From NCBI RefSeq assembly GCF_030651495.1, contig NZ_JAUSFI010000118.1:49895-113894 (forward strand): DNA of 64,000 bases, read 5' to 3'. Of this stretch, positions 8,287 through 15,511 are shown piece after piece. Below the pieces are notes generated by a model. That model saw only the letters and a list, made by a program, of their open reading frames with translations. It searched no databases and was not told the DNA's origin. The position numbers were made by a program, and so were the translations under genes. This stretch comes from Undibacterium sp. Lineage in GTDB: Bacteria > Pseudomonadota > Gammaproteobacteria > Burkholderiales > Burkholderiaceae_D. The number at the start of each line of letters is the position of its first letter. Positions within the stretch are counted from its first letter, which is position 1.

Positions 8287-9243
8287 TTAACCGTTATTTT
8301 GCTGCAACCACTGCTCCAGCGTCTCCTCCGACCAGGCTAAAGAGCGCCCCGGATTGTCCGGTGGCGAAACTAGGAGTGCCGTATAAATGCTGTCGAACAG
8401 GACTTGCACCGACGCATTGTCGACATCTTTCCTCGAAGAAGCGGCTCTCAGTGCTGCCCAGATTAGACATTTGAGCTGATATCGTTGTTGGTTAATCCCA
8501 TAAAATCCCGGTCGTTTTTGCTGGTATGCCAACCATTTAATAATGGTTGCTGCTACCTGCGGTGTGAGTTTTTTGTAGCTACTCAAGAAGCGTCCAGTCA
8601 GTTCTACTGCCATCAATTTCGCCTCGTCAAGCGACGTTTTGCTTATGACCCACGTAAGATGCCGGCTGCCGCTGCTCATGATTTCCTGACCGTCATCATC
8701 CAGTAACACCTCGCCCTGACGGTTCTTTGCCACATGCTTGCGATGTTCTAGCTGCGTGAGTTTATAGATGCGAGCCGTCTCCCAGCGTCCATCCTGACTT
8801 AGTTTTACTACTTCAAAATGGATGCGCTGATATGGTTTTCTTGCATCTTTGTAGCGAGGGAAAACCTCCTGTTCTCCTTTGCCTTGTGACCACAGCAAGT
8901 AAAAATTGACCTTGCCAAACTCTTGAACTTGCCGCTGATCCAGCGGTTTCACGATGACCAGATGGCCGCATGATTTGCCCTGTTTGCGCGCATAGTCGCG
9001 TTGATGCCGCGTCATTGCTATTCCCAGTTTTGCCTGCATTTCATTCACGAATGCCGGCAATTTGTCGATGCTTATCCAGCCACTTTGATAGAAATAGTGT
9101 TTGCTTTTGACGTAATCAAGTATCAGACGCATCGCTTGTGTTTGACTGCGAGGTAGCCGGATTTTGGCCAGTATTGAGGTGTTCTTATTATCAAAGGAAG
9201 GCATGATGATGTTCATCGAAAGAGTAATACCCCGTATAGCCAC
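8287..9243 (-). CDS. Hypothetical protein (about 310 aa), probable mobile-element gene
   Basis: A 318-residue soluble basic protein. ATG codons at residues 1, 10 and 14 are possible starts; MNIIMPSFDNKNTSILAKIR is attractive because conserved-looking sequence begins there. It is rich in Lys, Arg and Gln (for example RHQRDYARKQGKSCGHLVIV) with several aromatic patches (DYVKSKHYFYQSGWISIDKL), compatible with nucleic-acid binding. I recognise no family. It lies between the decayed genes and a long non-coding stretch close to an attachment site, so it is probably an island cargo or maintenance gene. It diverges from the putative structured RNA, whose 5' end lies about 200 bp away. Confidence 0.6.
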   Translation of the reverse strand: MAIRGITLSMNIIMPSFDNKNTSILAKIRLPRSQTQAMRLILDYVKSKHYFYQSGWISIDKLPAFVNEMQAKLGIAMTRHQRDYARKQGKSCGHLVIVKPLDQRQVQEFGKVNFYLLWSQGKGEQEVFPRYKDARKPYQRIHFEVVKLSQDGRWETARIYKLTQLEHRKHVAKNRQGEVLLDDDGQEIMSSGSRHLTWVISKTSLDEAKLMAVELTGRFLSSYKKLTPQVAATIIKWLAYQQKRPGFYGINQQRYQLKCLIWAALRAASSRKDVDNASVQVLFDSIYTALLVSPPDNPGRSLAWSEETLEQWLQQNNG

Positions 9244-9260
9244 TAGCCTTATCTTCGTCA

Positions 9261-9298
9261 GAAGTTGTTTTTAGAACTGTTTTAGAAGTTGTTTTTAG
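9261..9298. repeat. Two direct 14-bp repeats upstream of the 318-aa gene
   Basis: The sequence GAAGTTGTTTTTAG occurs at 9261-9274 and again at 9285-9298 with a 24-bp period. It lies 18-55 bp upstream of the divergent unknown gene. It could be a tandem operator or a short iteron-like site. Confidence 0.5.
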
Positions 9299-9355
9299 CA
9301 GTGATGACGATTGATTTACGCGCCGGTGAAATCATCGGAAAGCCACGTAGCGCCT

Positions 9356-9383
9356 AGGTATCCGGAATACTTTCCGGACACCT
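9356..9383. repeat. Near-perfect inverted repeat (11 bp, 1 mismatch)
   Basis: AGGTATCCGGA and TCCGGACACCT are arranged as an inverted repeat around ATACTT. There is one mismatch in eleven. It lies in the non-coding stretch between the 318-aa gene and the putative RNA. The symmetry suits a protein-binding or recombination site; no T-run follows, so it is not an obvious terminator. Confidence 0.5.
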
Positions 9384-9459
9384 CTAATGAATGTCCCAAA
9401 AAATTTGAAGAATTTTTAAGCTTGTTAAGGCTGATACCTACACAGATAAGGACTCCAAT

Positions 9460-10110
9460 TTAAATAGGTCCAGACGATGCAGGTCGTCGGGTGCGCCAAC
9501 ACTCTCACTTCTAACTGTTGTGGGATGGTCGCGCCAACGACCCCACATCAGTCTCACTTGTCAGGCACTGAATCCTATTCCAGGGTGCAGTTGCCGGTGA
9601 CGCTCAGTGCACGTAATTGTGCTCGCTGAGCGACAATGGGCGGGGGAGCTGCAATTCTCCCGACCCACTCTATAAAAGAATCATGTTTTGAAATTCGTGC
9701 GACCACCAGAAAAAACCGCCGCTATAAATCGAGAGATGAAATGCGGTTGGTTGGCAAACGAAAAATCGAGTACCCAGCCTCGACCTCCTGAACGATTCAG
9801 CGCAAGCTGGACGGGAGTGCTTGACACGAGTTATGTCGGTGTACGAAAGTCACCGCTGTCTGAAAAAGTGCCGCAAGGCGCCTGGAGAGCAGTCCAGGGA
9901 AGACAGTCCACCGCAGGAATGCGGGGAAGCAGAGAGCTTATGCGTGTAATAGTCGGAAACTAATCTGAGGCAACTCAGATAATTAGTGCACCGGCTTTCA
10001 AGAGATGCATGAAGTGTGTGATTTAAAAGTTCAGGTAGACGTATAAACAAACAAGGATGAGGTCTTCGGGACATTCTCCCATCCGCGGGCGCCCATGGCG
10101 TCGGTAGCTG
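9460..10110 (+). ncRNA. Putative large structured non-coding RNA (class not recognised)
   Basis: About 650 bp without a convincing reading frame but packed with strong hairpins: 9473-9488, 9519-9547 (10 bp with a bulge), 9601-9632 (7 bp plus inner 4 bp), 9638-9666, 9837-9855, 9870-9879, 9881-9898, 9911-9924 and 9960-9986. On the plus strand three loops are GNRA-type: GCC-GCAA-GGC, CCGCA-GGAA-TGCGG and CTGAG-GCAA-CTCAG. The complementary strand would not show GNRA loops, so the RNA is probably read rightward. It does not match RNase P RNA, tmRNA, 6S RNA, or the domain V of a group II intron as I remember them. Large ornate RNAs of mobile elements (for example GOLLD or HEARO) are the nearest concept. 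Boundaries are approximate. Confidence 0.4.
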
Positions 10111-10475
10111 AAAACTACGTTTGTTTAATTTCGTGCCGCACACGTCATGTGTTGTTAATAGTCGTTTTGTCTAAGTGGGTGACCTGTCGTTGATGCTTGT
10201 TTTGTTCAGATTGGAAACCTGAACGTAAAAAACACGGATCGACTATGGTTAAGCGGTGATACCAGTCAATTAATTTGAGCTTTCCTATGCATGGGCATGT
10301 GTAGGTGAGTTAGCGATGTGACGCTACTGGGAAACACCACCGGATAATTTAGCCTTACAAGTGAGTTGATGTGCCTGGAAGGTTTGGCGACTAACCAGGA
10401 AGTGAATGGCACGGGGCGCTTTGGCGAGTTCCCTGTGCAATCCAATTATCAGGTATTTTTTTAATATTGATTCAA

Positions 10476-10497
10476 GGGGCCGGTTTCGGCCGGCCCC
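10476..10497. terminator. GC-rich hairpin between the RNA region and alpA-like gene
   Basis: GGGGCCGG-TTTCGG-CCGGCCCC is a perfect 8-bp stem. It stands 42 bp past the stop of the minus-strand alpA-like gene. The plus strand has TTTT six bases later, the minus strand has no T-run, so it would work better as a rightward terminator. It could also be a simple barrier hairpin. Confidence 0.45.
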
Positions 10498-10539
10498 GCC
10501 TTTTAACGAGGGAGTGACAAGTGAATTAGGCACTCAGCG

Positions 10540-10806
10540 TCACCGCCGCGCGGCAATTTGTTCGGCCTTCGTGGGACGGCCTCGACGTCGAGGTGCTGGT
10601 TGTGCTGATGATGCGGCTGAGGCTGATAACGTTTCCGGTTGTTTCTGACTCAGCCAATGATTAACGTCGACTGGCCGAAAGCGGAGTAAACGACCGAGTT
10701 TGACAACCGGAGGTAAATCACCTCCCGTAGAATGACGGTTATAAATAGTCTGTTCGGCAATACCGAGTGCTGCTGCCAGTGTCTTAGGGGAAAGAAGTGC
10801 TTCCAT
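10540..10806 (-). CDS. AlpA/Xis-like helix-turn-helix DNA-binding protein
   Basis: An 88-residue protein with an N-terminal helix-turn-helix of the AlpA/MerR-excisionase type (SPKTLAAALGIAEQTIYNRH, then LPPVVKLGRLLRFRPVDVNH and WL). The tail is basic and AT-hook-like (APRRRGRPTKAEQIAARR). AlpA-like proteins regulate integrase genes or act as excision factors in integrated elements. The start has AGGA 9-12 nt upstream. It lies about 200 bp from the tRNA-fMet fragment, which fits a recombination-directionality factor beside an attachment site. No integrase is present in the window. A perfect 22-bp palindrome just upstream suggests autoregulation. Confidence 0.8.
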   Translation of the reverse strand: MEALLSPKTLAAALGIAEQTIYNRHSTGGDLPPVVKLGRLLRFRPVDVNHWLSQKQPETLSASAASSAQPAPRRRGRPTKAEQIAARR

Positions 10807-10821
10807 AGGGTATATCCTGAG

Positions 10822-10843
10822 TTAGCAGTCACATGACTGCTAA
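10822..10843. promoter_or_regulatory. Palindromic operator candidate upstream of the alpA-like gene
   Basis: TTAGCAGTCA-CA-TGACTGCTAA is a perfect 10-bp inverted repeat with a 2-bp spacer. It begins 16 bp upstream of the alpA-like start codon, overlapping the likely promoter. A dimeric regulator bound here would block transcription. Confidence 0.55.
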
Positions 10844-10934
10844 TCGTATAGGCACCAGTTACCGGGACTGACTTTGAGCTGGAAATCATACGATTTCTTG
10901 CTGCAAATTTGCTGCACTTGAGGCGGGAAATGCT

Positions 10935-10942
10935 GGTATAAT
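10935..10942 (+). promoter_or_regulatory. Extended -10 promoter-like motif reading toward the tRNA fragment
   Basis: TG-G-TATAAT matches an extended -10 element. No -35 hexamer stands at the usual spacing. It would transcribe rightward across the tRNA-fMet fragment and stop at the hairpin at 11066-11100. Evidence is one motif only. Confidence 0.25.
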
Positions 10943-11010
10943 TGAGTAACTAGGGGTATGTTAGTACTTTGATTTTATTGGATATTTGTGTTTTGTGCCT
11001 CTCTAAATAG

Positions 11011-11058
11011 GGGCTCATAACCCGAAGGTCATAGGTTCAAATCCTGTCCCCGCAACCA
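11011..11058 (+). other. tRNA-fMet 3' fragment (probable attR of an integrated element)
   Basis: These 48 nt match the 3' part of initiator tRNA from the anticodon stem onward: GGG-CTCATAA-CCC (CAT anticodon with the three G-C pairs of initiators), variable loop, T-arm with GGTTCAAATCC, acceptor strand CCCCGCA and ACCA. The D-arm and 5' acceptor half are absent; the bases upstream are unrelated. A 3' tRNA fragment is what remains as the distal direct repeat after an element integrates into a tRNA gene. The native terminator still follows it, so the chromosome proper starts here and the island lies to the left. Confidence 0.8.
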
Positions 11059-11065
11059 AATATTT

Positions 11066-11100
11066 AAAGCCGCTGATTTTCTCAAGAAATCAGCGGCTTT
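11066..11100 (+). terminator. Strong hairpin terminator after the tRNA-fMet fragment
   Basis: AAAGCCGCTGATTT and AAATCAGCGGCTTT form a perfect 14-bp stem with a 7-nt loop. It lies 7 bp after the tRNA CCA end, where the terminator of the intact tRNA gene would be. Confidence 0.85.
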
Positions 11101-11143
11101 ATCGTTTACCTGCAATTCATTACCAATCCCGACTTTACCGATC

Positions 11144-11416
11144 ATGAGAGATTCCAAGGACCATACGACTTTAGAACTGCCAGGATTTGATCTGGTTAGC
11201 CTACCATCTATTGTTTACAATAAAAAATCCAGTGTGTTTCGCAACACTAAACCAAGGACAAACATACAAAGTCAACTTGAGTTACTTGCACCACTAGGAC
11301 CGACAGACCATACTGGCCTACCAATCTGGATTCAAGATTCAAGTCTAGATCAAAGTGGCCTGCCAATTTGGGCAACATCGCCAGAAACAGACAATATCAG
11401 CTTGCTGCTGGCCTAA
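11144..11416 (+). CDS. Small hypothetical protein with a repeated GLPIW motif
   Basis: A 90-residue open frame directly after the tRNA fragment terminator. A short motif is repeated: DHTGLPIWIQDSS and DQSGLPIWATSPE. There is no signal peptide, membrane segment or recognised domain, and no strong ribosome-binding site before the ATG. The repeat argues against a random frame, but the lack of a start signal keeps confidence low. The rest of the 11.1-11.66 kb stretch shows no other feature. Confidence 0.4.
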   Translation: MRDSKDHTTLELPGFDLVSLPSIVYNKKSSVFRNTKPRTNIQSQLELLAPLGPTDHTGLPIWIQDSSLDQSGLPIWATSPETDNISLLLA

Positions 11417-11660
11417 TGCAGACACTATGTGCACCGTTGAAAGATGCACGCTGACACACTCCACCAATTTATTCTAACGGCCGATAAACTTACGGTGTTG
11501 AAGCAAAACAATGGATGAATTAGATGCGTGTTACCACCTCATTAAATGAGCTTGGCACTTAATCATTTCGAGCGCAATAAGAAGCGCTGGTGGTTGGCCT
11601 GTGCAACTGTTAGACTTCGCTCTTTTAGCTCTAAAGCTGCTTTATCTAAGCGGATTGCAC

Positions 11661-13043
11661 ATGACGACATCTACTTTTTCCTGCCTTCCATTAGCGCCTG
11701 AATTGATCAGCAACCTGGACAGTCTGGACTATACGGAAATGACCCCGATACAAGCAGCCAGCCTGCCAATTATCCTAGAACAGCGCGACCTGATTGCGCA
11801 AGCAAAAACCGGAAGCGGCAAGACCGCCGCATTTGGAATTGGTATTCTTGCAAAATTGAATCCGACCTACTTTGCGATTCAAGGTTTGGTAATTTGCCCG
11901 ACCCGTGAACTGGCCGATCAGGTATCCAATGAATTACGTCGCCTAGCACGCTTTGCCGACAATATCAAAGTACTGACATTGTGCGGGGGGTCGCCAATGC
12001 GGCCACAGATCGCCTCACTGGAACATGGCGCGCATATCGTGGTCGGGACACCCGGACGTCTGCTAGACCATATTGGTCGCGGCAGTATTAATCTCGCCAC
12101 GGTACAGACTTTGGTTCTGGATGAAGCAGATCGCATGGTAGATATGGGCTTTTACGAAGACATCGTCGGTATCGTCGCAGCCTGTTCACCACGTCGCCAG
12201 ACCTTACTATTTTCCGCCACCTATCCTGATGACATCCGCAAAGCGAGTGCACAATTTTTGCGTGATCCGGCTGAAGTGAAGGTAGAGAGTCAGCATGCGG
12301 CGAGCCAGATTGAGCAACTTTTTTACGCGGTCACGCCAGAGAATCGCAATGCGGCCGTGGCGCAACTCCTAATGCATTATCAGCCAATATCTACTCTGGC
12401 ATTTTGCAATACTAAAATTCATTGCCGTGAACTGGCAGAAGAGTTACAGCAACAAGGTATCAGTGCATTGGCACTGTATGGCGACCTGGAACAACGCGAG
12501 CGTGATGAAATACTGGTGCTGTTCGCCAATCAAAGTTGCTCCGTACTGGTAGCAACCGATGTTGCGGCACGCGGACTCGATATACAAACACTAGGTGCGG
12601 TCATCAATGTGGATGTATCCAAGGACACTGAAGTTCACATTCATCGCATAGGCCGCACTGGTCGTGCTGGCGAAAAGGGACTGGCATTGAGCCTGGCTGC
12701 ACCGAATGAAAAAAAATGGGTAAAACTGATCGAAGAATATCAACATGAGCCAGCGCAATGGCGTGATCTTGCCCAACTGGAGATGAATTCAGACGCAATC
12801 CTGCAGGCACCGATGGTCACAATCTGCATCATGGGTGGAAAAAAAGACAAACTCCGTCCTGGCGATTTGCTAGGAGCTTTAACTGGTGATGTGGGCCTCA
12901 GCAAAGAACAAGTCGGCAAGATTAATGTATTTGAGTTCATGACCTATGTTGCGATTGACAGACGCGTCGCCAATGACACACTGGATCGCCTTAGTCGCAG
13001 TAATATCAAGGGCCGCCAGTTCAGAATGCGTATAATTTTGTAA
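11661..13043 (+). CDS. dbpA: ATP-dependent RNA helicase DbpA (DEAD-box)
   Basis: A 460-residue DEAD-box helicase. Motif Q (MTPIQAASLP), motif I AKTGSGKT (residues 48-55), PTRELA, DEAD (154-157), SAT (185-187) and motif VI HRIGRTGRAG are intact. The C-terminal DbpA RNA-binding domain is recognisable (VTICIMGGKKDKLRPGDLLG and IKGRQFRMR). DbpA binds hairpin 92 of 23S rRNA and assists late 50S assembly. I start at MTTSTFSCLP, as the upstream extension of 20 residues (LLALKLLYLSG) is unlike the family and the length then matches E. coli DbpA (457 aa). It stands alone. Confidence 0.93.
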   Translation: MTTSTFSCLPLAPELISNLDSLDYTEMTPIQAASLPIILEQRDLIAQAKTGSGKTAAFGIGILAKLNPTYFAIQGLVICPTRELADQVSNELRRLARFADNIKVLTLCGGSPMRPQIASLEHGAHIVVGTPGRLLDHIGRGSINLATVQTLVLDEADRMVDMGFYEDIVGIVAACSPRRQTLLFSATYPDDIRKASAQFLRDPAEVKVESQHAASQIEQLFYAVTPENRNAAVAQLLMHYQPISTLAFCNTKIHCRELAEELQQQGISALALYGDLEQRERDEILVLFANQSCSVLVATDVAARGLDIQTLGAVINVDVSKDTEVHIHRIGRTGRAGEKGLALSLAAPNEKKWVKLIEEYQHEPAQWRDLAQLEMNSDAILQAPMVTICIMGGKKDKLRPGDLLGALTGDVGLSKEQVGKINVFEFMTYVAIDRRVANDTLDRLSRSNIKGRQFRMRIIL

Positions 13044-13314
13044 TGCTGCCATGAGGAGTCGCCAACAAGCATTAACAATGTGCGTGACTCCGCATCAATA
13101 ATGTTACATAAAACCAATGGTCATTTGATTCATAAGCAAAGCCCATGCAATTACATCTCTGCCAGATCCATCGCAGTTCATCTCTCAGCAAAATACAGCG
13201 AGATACCCCAAGTATCGATGTTTCCGATGTACAGTACAATACAGATGATACGCGTTACTCAGTTCCATTGGAAAACGCCTCGATTATTTCCTCACAAAGA
13301 CTGAAATTACCAAC

Positions 13315-13944
13315 ATGATTCGAATTTTGATCGCTGACGACCATACCATCATGCGCGAAGGATTAAAACGTATTTTGGAGGGAATCGACGACATACTAGT
13401 AGTAGCAGAAGCAGTGGATGGACATGACACATTAGCGAAGGCAAGACTAGGCAATTTTGATGTGCTGCTGATGGATCTCTCGATGCCAGGCCGTAGCGGA
13501 GTAGATTTAATCCGGCAAATCAAAGATGAAATGCCAAAAATTCCGATCCTGATTTTGACCATGCACGAAGAAGAACAGTATGCAGTGCGGGCCATACGAG
13601 CAGGTGCCCGAGGTTACCTGACCAAAGAGAGCGCGGGAACTCAACTGGTCACGGCACTGCGCAAGGTAGCGTCTGGCCGACCATATATCAGCATAGAAGT
13701 TGCCGAGCAGTTGGCAATGTCTGCCATGCCTGCAGATAACAAGCTTCCGCACACACTTCTGTCTGACCGTGAGTTTGAAGTATTTGGACATTTGGTTAAA
13801 GGAAAATCGATCACCGAAATCGCCGACATTCTGCATTTAAGCGTGAAAACGGTGAGCACGCACAAAACTCGCATCATGCAAAAAATGGAGAGAAATACTC
13901 TATCTGACCTGGTGCAATATGCGGTTGCTCACAACATGCTCTAA
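13315..13944 (+). CDS. Response regulator, NarL/FixJ family
   Basis: A 209-residue regulator with a receiver domain (DD at residues 8-9, phospho-acceptor Asp54 in LLMDLSMPG, Thr in ILTMHEE, Lys in LTKESAG) and a LuxR-type helix-turn-helix (LSDREFEVFGHLVKGKSITE, then IADILHLSVKTVSTHKTRIM). NarL-type regulators pair with HisKA_3 kinases, and one such kinase lies 2.6 kb downstream. The two genes in between (Fnr-like regulator and receiver protein) make a shared role in respiration control plausible. There is no FNR box in its own upstream region that I can see. Confidence 0.93.
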   Translation: MIRILIADDHTIMREGLKRILEGIDDILVVAEAVDGHDTLAKARLGNFDVLLMDLSMPGRSGVDLIRQIKDEMPKIPILILTMHEEEQYAVRAIRAGARGYLTKESAGTQLVTALRKVASGRPYISIEVAEQLAMSAMPADNKLPHTLLSDREFEVFGHLVKGKSITEIADILHLSVKTVSTHKTRIMQKMERNTLSDLVQYAVAHNML

Positions 13945-14056
13945 CAGAGCAGTGATCACAGTCTAACCAGAAACTGGCATTCTTCGAAAATACCAACATC
14001 AGTAGGACAATTCCTACAATCCCTTCCTAAAATCCCACAAGTTAAATCAGCAAACC

Positions 14057-14070
14057 CTGATTTAAATCAA
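14057..14070. promoter_or_regulatory. FNR-type box upstream of the receiver-only gene
   Basis: CTGAT-TTAA-ATCAA differs from the consensus TTGAT-N4-ATCAA by one base. Its centre is about 74 bp upstream of the start codon at 14138. A Crp/Fnr regulator with the matching recognition residues is encoded next door. Confidence 0.55.
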
Positions 14071-14137
14071 ATCATTCAATGACGATAATGAACGCATGCA
14101 AGTAAAGCTGTGTTCACTCTATTAAATATCGTCCATT

Positions 14138-14521
14138 ATGAATCTGTTTATCGTTGAAGACTCTCCTTATATCCAAAACCGTCTGATACGGTTTGTTGAG
14201 GGGCTCCCTGACGTACATGTTGTAGGCGTGGCGGGCGACATCAATAGTGCCTATAGCGCGATTCTGAATACCAACACGGATGCCCTGATCTTAGACGTTC
14301 AATTGAGCGATGGAAATGGTTTGCATCTACTAAAAAATATCAAACAAAGTAATCCGGAGATTAAAGTCGTTGTACTAACTAACCATTCCACGGAAGCCAA
14401 TCGTCTGCATGCATTGCGCGCTGGCGCGGATGGTTTTTTAGATAAATCCACCGACTTTGAACAAATCCCACGCATTCTGCATGACTGGCAACAGAGCACG
14501 CAACCCAAGAATTTGAATTAA
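14138..14521 (+). CDS. Single-domain response regulator (receiver only)
   Basis: A 127-residue CheY-like protein: acidic residues in VEDSP, phospho-acceptor Asp53 in LILDVQLSDG, Thr in VVLTNHS and Lys in FLDKSTDFEQ. There is no output domain, so it would act as a phosphate sink, relay or protein-binding switch. The 24-bp gap to the Fnr-like gene suggests one transcript, driven from the region holding an FNR-type box. A receiver protein co-transcribed with an Fnr-type regulator resembles arrangements in facultative betaproteobacteria; its partner kinase is probably the one at 16555. Confidence 0.9.
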   Translation: MNLFIVEDSPYIQNRLIRFVEGLPDVHVVGVAGDINSAYSAILNTNTDALILDVQLSDGNGLHLLKNIKQSNPEIKVVVLTNHSTEANRLHALRAGADGFLDKSTDFEQIPRILHDWQQSTQPKNLN

Positions 14522-14545
14522 TAATTTTACCTATAGGGGATCATC

Positions 14546-15442
14546 ATGTCTTCATCATCATCAATCGACGCATCCGATCTGTCTGCTATAAATCAACACG
14601 CAAGCTTCCCAGTATTATCAAATGAAGCGGGATGGCGCTGCCAAGGTAATTTATGGTCTAATTTACGCGACGTTTGTGATTTACTCAAAATCCCGTCGCC
14701 TTCTTGCTCTAGCGGTGAAGACGCCCTATTTCAACATGTGCGCTACAAGGCGGGTCAACGTATCCACACCATAGGTCAAGTCTTTGAAAATCTTTACATC
14801 GTTAATTCTGGATTTCTGAAAGCAGTACTAATTGATGAATACGGCAATGAACAAGTTCTGAGCTTCCCCATGAAAGGCGATCTATTGGGCATTGATGGAA
14901 TTTATACGCAACGTCACGCGTCGGAAGCTGTCGCCCTGTCTGATTGCGATATCATTTTGGTGCCATACAAAACGTTCTCAGCATTGGGACGTACTTACGC
15001 GGAACTGGAACAGGCCATGTTTAGCGTCATGAGCCGCGAACTAGTACGCGAACAAATGATGATTAGCATGCTAAGTACATTGAGTGCCGAAGCAAAAGTA
15101 GCTCGTTTCCTAACTAACCTAGGTGAGCGATTCTCTCAATTAGGCTACTCAGGCAAAGTCTTTAACCTGCGGATGACTCGCCATGAAATTGGTAGTTATC
15201 TGGGATTAACATTGGAGACCGTCAGCCGCACGCTGTCCGCCTTCAATGAATTGGGTTTAATCACCGTTGATCAACGACAAATTGGCATTATTGATCCGCT
15301 ATCTTTAAAAACTTTACGTAGACTGTCCCCTGCTAAACCGCGTAGCAAAGTCACTAAAACGATGAGTGAAACAGTCTCTGCATTGGTCGGTAAAAATTTA
15401 TTGCCGCAATGGCACAATGACGTTGCGCCAGCATTAAATTAA
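14546..15442 (+). CDS. Crp/Fnr family transcriptional regulator
   Basis: A 298-residue regulator with a cyclic-nucleotide-binding-type sensory domain (about 60-180) and a C-terminal winged helix. The recognition helix LTLETVSRTLSAF carries the E-x-x-S-R residues used by FNR to read TTGAT half-sites. Four cysteines occur at 32, 44, 54 and 134, but the spacing of the first three (x11 and x9) is unlike FNR's C-x2-C-x5-C. Iron-sulfur binding is therefore uncertain. The tail past residue 265 is longer than in FNR. FNR-type sites lie upstream of its own probable operon and of ccoN. Confidence 0.9.
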   Translation: MSSSSSIDASDLSAINQHASFPVLSNEAGWRCQGNLWSNLRDVCDLLKIPSPSCSSGEDALFQHVRYKAGQRIHTIGQVFENLYIVNSGFLKAVLIDEYGNEQVLSFPMKGDLLGIDGIYTQRHASEAVALSDCDIILVPYKTFSALGRTYAELEQAMFSVMSRELVREQMMISMLSTLSAEAKVARFLTNLGERFSQLGYSGKVFNLRMTRHEIGSYLGLTLETVSRTLSAFNELGLITVDQRQIGIIDPLSLKTLRRLSPAKPRSKVTKTMSETVSALVGKNLLPQWHNDVAPALN

Positions 15443-15511
15443 TTGTAAGCTGAACAGGTTATCGTGATTTTTTGAATAAGTATTTTCAATACAAAAACAA
15501 GGGGAGAAATC

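Noticed and set aside
9460..10110. Group II intron or RNase P RNA
   Set aside because: I found no domain V-like hairpin, no reverse transcriptase gene, and none of the conserved RNase P core blocks.
9850..10143. 97-residue minus-strand reading frame in the hairpin-rich stretch
   Set aside because: Composition is rich in Ser, Arg, His and Cys without domain-like text, and it overlaps the strongest RNA hairpins; more likely a chance frame.
10324..10533. 69-residue minus-strand reading frame next to the alpA-like gene
   Set aside because: No ribosome site and no recognisable features; part of it is just the GC-rich hairpin read as protein.
11011..11058. A complete tRNA-Met gene
   Set aside because: Only the anticodon arm, T-arm and 3' acceptor are present; the upstream bases cannot form the D-arm or pair with the acceptor strand.
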